Shown: one piece after another, positions 1 through 5,359 of the stretch
Position numbering within the stretch: the first letter of the stretch is position 1
How the letters are laid out: every line of letters starts with the position of its first letter
Assembly: GCA_900553055.1 (NCBI GenBank)
Contig: USBV01000102.1
Coordinates: 1-5,741 of the forward strand
Reading direction: 5' to 3'
DNA from: an uncultured Phascolarctobacterium sp.
Lineage (GTDB): Bacteria > Bacillota > Negativicutes > Acidaminococcales > Acidaminococcaceae
DNA length: 5,741 nucleotides
Made by a program: the position numbers and the translations under genes
Notes under the pieces: generated by a model
Seen by the model: only the letters and a program-made list of their open reading frames with translations
The model's database searches: none
What the model was told of the DNA's origin: nothing

Positions 1-1003
1 TAATCATCGTGCCGATGCCCAAGGCCAGGCCAGCAATGGAGCCCAAGGCGGAAAGCAGAAGCGCTGCAAGGCCAATGCCACCGAGCCAATCCGGCAAATA
101 AGTGGACAAATACAAGGGAAGTGCATCAATGGAATTGATTTCGGGATGATGCACATGCATGAACATACCAATCATCACAGAGGGCAAGCCCACAGGAATC
201 ACCACGCAGGCCGCAGTAACACAGCCCACAGCTGCCGTTTTGCTATCCTTGGCACTGAACAGGGCCTGGACGTAGGTTTGAGTGGAGATGACGCCCACAA
301 TCATGGAGCACAGGCTAAAAAGGCCATCCTCAACACCGCGACCAAAAAGACTAAACCAGGGGTGCGCCGGCAAGGCTGCCGTAAGTCCGGCACTGCCGCC
401 CATCTCGTAGAAGGCTAGCACGCCGCCGACAAAGATGCTGGCGAAAACGAAAACAATCTTCATGATGCCCGCCATGCCGCTGCCGCTAATGCCACCAAAG
501 AAAACAAAGCCAGCTGTAATTAAGAGAATTAGTACAGCGCTTACGTAAAGATTGACGCCAAAAATACCTGCCACAAGATGCAGCGCCGTCAAGGTGCTGG
601 CCACAATACTAAAGAAAATGCCCGCGCAAGAGCTAACAGTCGCAAGCCAGCCTGCAGGCTTGCCATAATTGGTTACGAGGAACTCAGCCACCGTAGTCAA
701 GCCGCTAGCGCGCAGGGGCCTTGCATAAAACAATGCCATAATTAACAGCGCAATGCCGCTACCCAGAGTGAACCACCAAGCCGTAAGTCCCAGCTTATAG
801 CCCAACTGCGCTGTGCCAACTGTCGCAGCACCGCCGACAATCGTGCCGATAATACTGCCCGCCACAATACCCACACCGGCGCTACGTCCGCCCACATTGT
901 AATCATCGGCGGACTTAATGCGGCGCGAAGCAATTATACCCGGCAGCAGTGTCACCAGCAAGGTCAGCACGAGACTGACCATGTGCATCATAGACAAATT
1001 CAT
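1..1003 (-). CDS. Sodium:solute symporter family protein, partial (3' end beyond the window)
   Basis: The frame is open from the ATG at 1003 to the window edge, giving 334 residues without a stop. The product is an inner-membrane permease that would use the sodium gradient to import a small solute. I see about nine hydrophobic segments, near residues 5-23, 45-70, 74-93, 120-142, 150-170, 178-200, 228-248, 262-282 and 308-330. The loop after the first reads SADDYNVGGRSAG, the hallmark of the SSS family (compare A-D-[DE]-[YF]-x-[VL]-x-GRS). It is followed by the Gly-rich second helix and a QLGYKLGLTAWW stretch, also typical. Family members have about 450-550 residues, so roughly a third is missing. 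The start is supported by AGAGGTG at 1016-1010, six bases upstream. The substrate cannot be told from sequence. The gene is transcribed divergently from the hydrogenase operon, and nothing shows a functional link. Confidence 0.85.
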   Translation of the reverse strand, partial: MNLSMMHMVSLVLTLLVTLLPGIIASRRIKSADDYNVGGRSAGVGIVAGSIIGTIVGGAATVGTAQLGYKLGLTAWWFTLGSGIALLIMALFYARPLRASGLTTVAEFLVTNYGKPAGWLATVSSCAGIFFSIVASTLTALHLVAGIFGVNLYVSAVLILLITAGFVFFGGISGSGMAGIMKIVFVFASIFVGGVLAFYEMGGSAGLTAALPAHPWFSLFGRGVEDGLFSLCSMIVGVISTQTYVQALFSAKDSKTAAVGCVTAACVVIPVGLPSVMIGMFMHVHHPEINSIDALPLYLSTYLPDWLGGIGLAALLLSALGSIAGLALGIGTMI

Positions 1004-1009
1004 ACAAAA

Positions 1010-1016
1010 CACCTCT
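1010..1016 (-). promoter_or_regulatory. Ribosome binding site of the symporter gene
   Basis: AGAGGTG on the minus strand ends six bases before the ATG at 1003. It fixes the symporter start, and no better start is seen nearby. Confidence 0.65.
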
Positions 1017-1074
1017 ATCTAAATATACTTAATTGCCATTTATCACTTTGCAATAAAGAAAGTCGCCCACGATA

Positions 1075-1083
1075 AGTATAACA
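1075..1083 (-). promoter_or_regulatory. Candidate extended -10 promoter for the symporter gene
   Basis: On the minus strand the bases read TGTTATACT, a TGn extended -10 with a five-of-six match to TATAAT. No good -35 hexamer lies 16-18 bases upstream, only a T-rich run, so the extended -10 would have to carry recognition. Transcription would start near 1068 and leave a leader of about 65 bases. This is a motif match only. Confidence 0.35.
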
Positions 1084-1114
1084 CAATCGAGGTCATTTAA
1101 AAAGAAAGCTAATC

Positions 1115-1136
1115 AAAAAAAGTTTGCACTTTTTTT
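1115..1136. repeat. Perfect A/T-rich palindrome between the divergent promoters
   Basis: AAAAAAAGT (1115-1123) and ACTTTTTTT (1128-1136) form a perfect 9-bp inverted repeat around the 4-base loop TTGC. It lies between the two divergent promoters. As RNA it would be almost all A:U pairs, so it is a poor terminator in either direction. A regulator site or an intrinsically bent tract is as likely. Confidence 0.5.
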
Positions 1137-1172
1137 CTTTATTTAGAGCCAATTTGCAGGATTCTGTTACGA

Positions 1173-1180
1173 TGTATACA
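1173..1180. promoter_or_regulatory. Candidate operator, GTATAC box 1
   Basis: TGTATACA is a perfect 8-bp palindrome about 60 bp upstream of the predicted hydrogenase transcription start. Its core GTATAC recurs at 1235-1240. GTATAC-centred palindromes are common operators of GntR/FadR-type regulators, but no regulator gene is in the window. Two short copies in A+T-rich DNA could also be chance. Confidence 0.3.
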
Positions 1181-1200
1181 GATATTTATGCTCCAAAAAC

Positions 1201-1229
1201 TTGCAGTTTTGCTAAATTTAGAGTATAAT
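1201..1229 (+). promoter_or_regulatory. Sigma-70 promoter of the hydrogenase operon
   Basis: TTGCAG at 1201-1206 (four of six to TTGACA) and a perfect TATAAT at 1224-1229 are separated by the ideal 17 bases. Transcription should start near 1236, giving a leader of about 44 bases before the ATG at 1280. It is the best promoter in the window and faces the right way for the two hydrogenase genes. Confidence 0.75.
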
Positions 1230-1233
1230 ATAA

Positions 1234-1241
1234 TGTATACC
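1234..1241. promoter_or_regulatory. Candidate operator, GTATAC box 2, over the transcription start
   Basis: TGTATACC covers the predicted +1 position of the hydrogenase promoter and differs from box 1 only in its last base. The two GTATAC cores are 61 bp apart centre to centre, close to six helical turns. A protein bound here would block initiation. This is inferred from position and similarity alone. Confidence 0.3.
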
Positions 1242-1267
1242 AATTTAACATTTAGTGTATGCTTATT

Positions 1268-1273
1268 GGGAGG
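1268..1273 (+). promoter_or_regulatory. Ribosome binding site that decides the start of the flavoprotein gene
   Basis: GGGAGG ends six bases before the ATG at 1280. The in-frame ATGs at 1259 (upstream of this site) and 1274 (touching it) are badly placed, so 1280 is the preferred start. Confidence 0.8.
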
Positions 1274-1279
1274 ATGAAT

Positions 1280-3130
1280 ATGAGTCGTTTAAAAATTGCA
1301 ACCCCTGACCAGGCCCAACTGACGGTCGAACGCTTATATAAAGACTTAGAGCGACACATCATCGCCAGCCCTCCGGGACTGTGCCCCGTTGATTTGCAGC
1401 TCTCTTTCCTCAAGGTTTGTCATGCGCAAACCTGTGGCAAATGTGTTCCCTGTCGCGTTGGTCTGGCCCAATTACAAAATTTGATGGAGGACGTGCTCGA
1501 TGGTAAAGCAACCATGGAGACACTGGACCTCATCCAAAGCACTGCGGAAAACGTTGCTAATAGTGCGGACTGTGCTATCGGCTTTGAAGCAGCCAAAATG
1601 GTCCTGGCCGGCTTAGAAGGCTTCCGCGAGGACTACATCAACCATATTAAAAAGGGCAAATGCTCCGTGCATCTGCACCAATCCATTCCCTGCGTGGCTC
1701 TGTGCCCCGCTCAGGTGGATATCCCCGGCTACATCGCTTTAGTTGGCGAAGGTCGCTATGCGGACGCTGTGAAGCTCATCCGCAAGGATAACCCCTTCCC
1801 CACTGCCTGCGGCCTGATTTGCGAGCATCCCTGCGAATCCCGCTGCCGCCGCAACATGATTGATGCTGCCATCAATATTCGCGGCTTAAAGCGCATGGCC
1901 GTGGATAATGCTCCCAGCAACACCGTGCCCGTGCCGGAAAAAGAAAAATCCACCGGCAAACGTGTGGCTATTATCGGCGGCGGCCCCAGTGGCTTATCCG
2001 CTGCCTACTATTTGGAGCTCATGGGTCACCATGCAGTTGTTTTTGAAGAAAAGAGCAAGCTCGGCGGCATGCTGCGCTATGGCATCCCCGCTTATCGCTT
2101 CCCCCGCGAACGCCTGCAGGAGGACTTGGACGCCATCCTGTCCACCGGCGTGGAGGTTCATCTCAACAGCCGCATTGGTAATGGCGAGGGCGAAATTCCC
2201 TTTGATAAGCTGCGCGAAGAATTCGACGCTGTTTACATTGCCATTGGCGCTCACACCGATAAAAAAATCGGTATTCCCGGCGAGGATTCCCAAGGCGTTG
2301 TTAGTGCAGTTGAAATGCTGCGCGAAATCGGCGAAGAAAGAATGCCGGACTTTAAGGATAAAACCGTTGTAGTTATCGGTGGCGGCAACGTAGCTATGGA
2401 CTGCACCCGCAGCTCCATCCGCTTAGGCGCTAAGAAGGTTATCATTGCTTATCGTCGTCGTCAGGACGATATGACCGCACTGCCTGAAGAAATCGAGGGC
2501 GCTATTGCCGAAGGCGCTGAGCTGTACGGCTTAAAGGCTCCCCATCATATTGAAGCCGATGAAAATGGTAAAGTATCTGCCCTGTGGGTAGAGCCCCAAA
2601 TCATCGGTCCCATCGACGCATGGGGCCGCGCCCGTCCCATCCATGCAGATGTGGATTTACAGCGCATTCCCTGCGACATCATCGTTGTTGCTATCGGCCA
2701 AGGCATTATGCTGCGTCCCTTTGAGGAAGCTGGCATCAAGATTAAACGTGGCACCATCTCCGCACTGTCCAGCAGTGAGCTGGCCAACAACGAGGGCGTT
2801 TTCGCCGGCGGCGACTGCGTAACCGGCCCCGCTACCGTAATTCGTGCCATTGCCGCAGGCAAGGTTGCCGCAGCTAATATCGACGAATATCTTGGCTATG
2901 AGCATATCATCACCTGTGATGTAGAAATTCCCGACCCCTCCATCGACGACAAGCGTCCCTGCGGCCGTATCCAGCTCACCGAAAAAGAGGCTGGCGAGCG
3001 CAAAAAGACCTTTGCTCCCATGGAGTGTGGCATGACCGTGCAGGAAGCCTGCCAAGAGGCTGGTCGCTGCCTGCGCTGTGACAAATTTGGCTTTAGTACC
3101 TTGAAAGGAGGCAGAACCTTAAAATGGTAA
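1280..3130 (+). CDS. NuoF-tail/GltD-like fusion: FAD and Fe-S NAD(P)H oxidoreductase subunit of an FeFe hydrogenase
   Basis: A cytoplasmic flavoprotein of 616 residues that probably carries electrons between NAD(P)H and the hydrogenase encoded next. Residues ~40-122 match the C-terminal 4Fe-4S helical domain of NuoF/HydB: C52GKCVPC58 followed by RVG, with a fourth Cys at 98 in ADCAIG. The FMN/NADH-binding part of NuoF is absent. Residues ~125-215 resemble the GltD/dihydropyrimidine dehydrogenase Fe-S domain, with Cys 128, 138, 142, 177, 181, 185 and 189. FAD binding is shown by IIGGGPSG (231-238), GGMLRYGIP (262-270) and the closing GVFAGGDCVTGPATV (506-520). NAD(P)H binding is shown by VVVIGGGNVAMD (363-374). 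YRRR at 391-394 follows the second Rossmann beta strand where GltD-type proteins hold the NADPH phosphate, so NADPH is my preferred donor. The tail carries RCLRC (596-600). The stop overlaps the hydA start by 7 bp, implying translational coupling. A role beside glutamate synthase is not excluded, but the context favours hydrogenase. Confidence 0.88.
   Translation: MSRLKIATPDQAQLTVERLYKDLERHIIASPPGLCPVDLQLSFLKVCHAQTCGKCVPCRVGLAQLQNLMEDVLDGKATMETLDLIQSTAENVANSADCAIGFEAAKMVLAGLEGFREDYINHIKKGKCSVHLHQSIPCVALCPAQVDIPGYIALVGEGRYADAVKLIRKDNPFPTACGLICEHPCESRCRRNMIDAAINIRGLKRMAVDNAPSNTVPVPEKEKSTGKRVAIIGGGPSGLSAAYYLELMGHHAVVFEEKSKLGGMLRYGIPAYRFPRERLQEDLDAILSTGVEVHLNSRIGNGEGEIPFDKLREEFDAVYIAIGAHTDKKIGIPGEDSQGVVSAVEMLREIGEERMPDFKDKTVVVIGGGNVAMDCTRSSIRLGAKKVIIAYRRRQDDMTALPEEIEGAIAEGAELYGLKAPHHIEADENGKVSALWVEPQIIGPIDAWGRARPIHADVDLQRIPCDIIVVAIGQGIMLRPFEEAGIKIKRGTISALSSSELANNEGVFAGGDCVTGPATVIRAIAAGKVAAANIDEYLGYEHIITCDVEIPDPSIDDKRPCGRIQLTEKEAGERKKTFAPMECGMTVQEACQEAGRCLRCDKFGFSTLKGGRTLKW
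3104..3111 (+). promoter_or_regulatory. Ribosome binding site of hydA with a long spacer
   Basis: AAAGGAGG lies inside the 3' end of the upstream gene and ends 12 bases before the hydA ATG at 3124, longer than the usual 6-9. The 7-base overlap ATGGTAA suggests that ribosomes finishing the first gene also help to start the second. Confidence 0.6.
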
Positions 3131-4851
3131 ACCTGACTATTGACGGCTTAAAAGTTTCCGTTCCCGAGGGCACTACAATTATGCAGGCCGCTGCCACCGT
3201 TGGTATTGATATTCCTCGTTTGTGCTTTTTGAAGGACATCAATGAAATCAGTGCCTGCAAGGTTTGCGTTGTAGAAATCCAAGGACAAAATCGTGTAGTT
3301 ACCTCCTGTACCACCCCTGTACAGGAAGGACTCATTGTTTATACTAATTCCCCAAAGGCTCGCAGTGTCCGCCGTACCAATGTGGAGCTGATTCTCTCCC
3401 AGCATGATTGCCTGTGTGCAACCTGCGTTCGCAGCGGTAACTGCAGCCTGCAAAAGCTGTCCAATGATTTGGGCATTTTCGATATCCCCTTTGAACGCGA
3501 TGTAGTGGATACTCCTTGGAATAAGGATTTTCCGCTGATTCGCGACTCCAAAAAATGCATCAAGTGCATGCGCTGCGTACAAATTTGCGATAAGGTGCAG
3601 GATTTGCATATTTGGGATGTGCAAAATACCGGCTCCCGCACCACTGTGGATGTGGCTGGCAACATGTCCATTGAAGATTCCAAATGCAGCCTGTGCGGTC
3701 AATGCATCACCCACTGCCCCGTTGGCGCCTTGAAGGAGCGCGACGACGTTCCTAAGGTTTACGAAGCCTTGGCAGATGCTAACAAGGTTACCGCTGTACA
3801 GGTAGCTCCTGCTGTGCGCACTGCCTGGGCCGAAGCCTTCAACATGCCGGAAGAAATGGCCACCGAAAAGCGCATGGCTGCCGCCTTGCGCCGCATCGGC
3901 TTCGATTATGTTTTCGATACCAGCTTTGCTGCGGATGTAACCATTATGGAAGAAGCTAACGAGCTTTTGGAGCGCCTGCATGACCCCGAAGGCTATCGTT
4001 GGCCCATGTTCACCTCCTGCTGCCCCGGCTGGGTTAGCTACGTAACCAAAAAGTATCCATCCTATGTAGAGAACCTTTCCACCACTAAATCTCCGCAACA
4101 GATTTTTGGTGCTATCTTAAAATCCTATTTTGCAGAAAAGAAAGGCCTGAAGCCGAAGGAAATCTGCTCCATCTCTGTAATGCCCTGCGTTTCCAAAAAG
4201 CGTGAGGCTGCCCTGCTCTCCATGCGTAGCAGCGGTACCCATGATGTGGACATTGTTTTAACCACTCGCGAATTCATTCGTCTGCTCCGTGCTGAACACA
4301 TCAACCCTGCCACCTTGCCTGAGGAAGAGTTTGACAATCCTTTGGGCAAGAGCACCGGTGCCGGCGTTATCTTTGGCGCTACCGGCGGTGTTATGGAAGC
4401 AGCACTGCGTACCGCCTACTTCGCTATGACCGGCGAAGAAGCACCTGCGGATGCCTTCGTGGACGTGCGCGGTGAAAAGGGCCGCAAGGTGCGGGAATTC
4501 ACCATCGCTGGCAAAACTCTGCGTACCTGTACCGTTAGCGGCCTTGGTAATGCCGGACGCCTCATCGAGGATTTGCAGGCCGGCAAGGTGCATTACGACT
4601 TTGTAGAAGTCATGGCCTGCCCCGGCGGTTGCGTGGGCGGTGGTGGCCAGCCCATTCATGACGGTCAGGAACGTGCCGGCATGCTAGGTCAAAAGCTGTA
4701 CAAGCTGGACGACGCGCGCAAGCTGCGCCAATCCCACAACAACCCCGACGTGGTAACGCTTTACAACGAATATATGGAGAAGCCCTTGAGCGAGCGCGCC
4801 GAGCGTCTGCTCCACTCCAACCACGTGAAGGAAAAGAACTACCTAGTATAA
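3124..4851 (+). CDS. hydA: FeFe hydrogenase catalytic subunit, CpI-like M3 architecture
   Basis: Cytoplasmic FeFe hydrogenase of 575 residues catalysing reversible 2H+ + 2e- to H2. From the N-terminus: a plant-type 2Fe-2S domain with Cys 34, 45, 48 and 62; a His-ligated 4Fe-4S motif H94, C98, C101, C107; two 4Fe-4S motifs CIKCMRCVQIC (145-155) and CSLCGQCITHC (188-198); then the H-cluster domain. The three signatures are intact: TSCCPGW (297-303), MPCVSKKREA (353-362) and EVMACPGGCVGGGGQP (495-510). H-cluster ligands are C300, C355, C499 and C503, with the proton-relay Cys at 299 and Lys358. As I recall the numbering, these are the positions in C. pasteurianum CpI (574 residues). There is no extra C-terminal Fe-S domain of the kind found in some trimeric HydA proteins. 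The partner gene suggests HydDB group A2 rather than a lone ferredoxin-linked enzyme. Maturases HydE, HydF and HydG are not in the window. The family is highly oxygen sensitive. Confidence 0.97.
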   Translation: MVNLTIDGLKVSVPEGTTIMQAAATVGIDIPRLCFLKDINEISACKVCVVEIQGQNRVVTSCTTPVQEGLIVYTNSPKARSVRRTNVELILSQHDCLCATCVRSGNCSLQKLSNDLGIFDIPFERDVVDTPWNKDFPLIRDSKKCIKCMRCVQICDKVQDLHIWDVQNTGSRTTVDVAGNMSIEDSKCSLCGQCITHCPVGALKERDDVPKVYEALADANKVTAVQVAPAVRTAWAEAFNMPEEMATEKRMAAALRRIGFDYVFDTSFAADVTIMEEANELLERLHDPEGYRWPMFTSCCPGWVSYVTKKYPSYVENLSTTKSPQQIFGAILKSYFAEKKGLKPKEICSISVMPCVSKKREAALLSMRSSGTHDVDIVLTTREFIRLLRAEHINPATLPEEEFDNPLGKSTGAGVIFGATGGVMEAALRTAYFAMTGEEAPADAFVDVRGEKGRKVREFTIAGKTLRTCTVSGLGNAGRLIEDLQAGKVHYDFVEVMACPGGCVGGGGQPIHDGQERAGMLGQKLYKLDDARKLRQSHNNPDVVTLYNEYMEKPLSERAERLLHSNHVKEKNYLV

Positions 4852-4870
4852 TTTAGCATAACAAACAGCA

Positions 4871-4919
4871 AACCCCTAAAGTTAGGTGTAAAACCTCACT
4901 TTAGGGGTTATTCTTTATT
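4871..4919 (+). terminator. Rho-independent terminator of the hydrogenase operon
   Basis: A 12-bp perfect stem pairs 4871-4882 (AACCCCTAAAGT) with 4898-4909. It continues after one mismatch as AGGT/ACCT (4884-4887 with 4893-4896) around a 5-base loop. The T-rich run TTATTCTTTATT follows. It lies 19 bases after the hydA stop. There is no T-run on the other side, so it should act mainly on the plus strand. Confidence 0.9.
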
Positions 4920-4975
4920 AACCTTGTATATTCGCCTGAATCGACTAAGTTCACATGAGAATAGTAAGTGCGCAT

Positions 4976-5230
4976 GGCACATTAGCAAATCAGCAAGTGA
5001 GCTACGAATTTTAGCGAATGAGTGGCTGGTACAATAGAAGCAAGCGTTTCGAAAACCTAAAGCTTTCTGCGAACAGATTGGACACCGCAGCTTCGTAATT
5101 GTACCCCACGAAATTCGCGTTATCCCCAAGGGGACAGCTCCCTGCACAAATTCTGCTGCGTGCGTGGCACTTGCACAATTTGGCGACTCGCTTGAAAAAT
5201 TCGTCGCGAACAGCTGATTTCTAATGTGCC
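4976..5230. repeat. Nested inverted-repeat element of about 255 bp (MITE-like or structured RNA)
   Basis: This non-coding stretch has imperfect terminal inverted repeats of roughly 45-50 bp. The left end reads GGCACATTAG-c-AAATCAGC (4976-4994), then GC, ACGAATTTT (5004-5012) and GAGT (5020-5023). The complement of the right end gives GGCACATTAGAAATCAGC (5230-5213), GC, ACGAATTTT (5204-5196) and GAGT (5189-5186). A second inverted repeat is nested inside: GGTACAATAGAAGC (5028-5041) against 5090-5105, with two extra bases. TCCCCAAGGGGA at 5123-5134 is a perfect palindrome. I see no convincing target-site duplication and no transposase. It could be a miniature transposable element, a paired-arm repeat or a transcribed structured RNA. 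Confidence 0.55.
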
Positions 5231-5283
5231 TTTAATTTACTTATTTACATATACCTAAGGAACCAATGCTCTCAGCAAATTGC
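5213..5283. repeat. Direct repeat copy A (similar to 5288-5359)
   Basis: Positions 5213-5249 match 5288-5324 with a single difference (T at 5232, C at 5307), an offset of 75 bp. Similarity continues more weakly to 5283, with one base missing relative to copy B. The first 18 bases are also the right end of the inverted-repeat element. Confidence 0.8.
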
Positions 5284-5284
5284 A
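5255..5284 (-). pseudogene. Decayed 3' tail of a second FecE-type ABC ATPase gene
   Basis: Read on the minus strand from 5284, the codons give C-N-L-L-R-A-L-V-P and then TAG. The intact neighbour ends S-N-G-L-R-A-L-V-P-V-D-L-C-K. In the shared stretch R-A-L-V-P all five codons differ only at the third base. One base is lost after the Pro codon, so the old ending (TGT AAA TAA) is out of frame. The fragment is probably what is left of a duplicated or related ATPase gene. It has no start or upstream body and is not expected to be functional. Confidence 0.5.
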
Positions 5285-5287
5285 ACT

Positions 5288-5359
5288 GCTGATTTCTAAT
5301 GTGCCTTCAATTTACTTATTTACACAAATCCACCGGTACTAACGCCCTCAGTCCATTGC
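5288..5359. repeat. Direct repeat copy B, spanning the 3' end of the ABC ATPase gene
   Basis: The partner of 5213-5283. It runs from just downstream of the ABC ATPase stop into its last codons. The non-coding part plus stop is nearly identical between the copies, while the coding part differs more. Confidence 0.8.

Noticed and set aside
146..418. A His-rich 90-residue plus-strand frame (MMHMHEHTNHH...)
   Set aside because: It is antisense to the symporter coding region. The His-rich start is a reading of the reverse of the loop codons, with no ribosome binding site.
1259..1279. Upstream ATGs at 1259 and 1274 as starts of the flavoprotein
   Set aside because: The ATG at 1259 precedes the only good ribosome binding site (1268-1273) and the one at 1274 touches it. 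The ATG at 1280 has ideal spacing.
1908..2372. A 154-residue plus-strand frame inside the flavoprotein gene
   Set aside because: It overlaps the FAD/NAD(P)H domain in another frame, resembles no family, and is explained by codon bias.
3148..4098. A 316-residue open frame antisense to hydA
   Set aside because: It lies entirely opposite a confidently identified FeFe hydrogenase, has no recognisable domain, and its composition mirrors the Cys- and Gly-rich hydA codons. It is a shadow frame.
3124..4851. Assigning the operon as a classical HydABC electron-bifurcating hydrogenase
   Set aside because: No NuoE-like subunit is present, the NuoF-type FMN/NADH domain is missing, and HydA has CpI length without an extra C-terminal Fe-S domain.
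4908..5147. A 79-residue minus-strand frame with a zinc-ribbon-like CPIC...CFYC pattern
   Set aside because: It would start at a GTG without a ribosome binding site, covers most of the inverted-repeat element, and runs into the hydA terminator. The Cys pairs are probably chance.
5273..5291. A 5-bp inverted repeat (CAGCA...TGCTG) as a terminator for the ABC gene
   Set aside because: The stem is too short, and no T-run follows on the minus strand.
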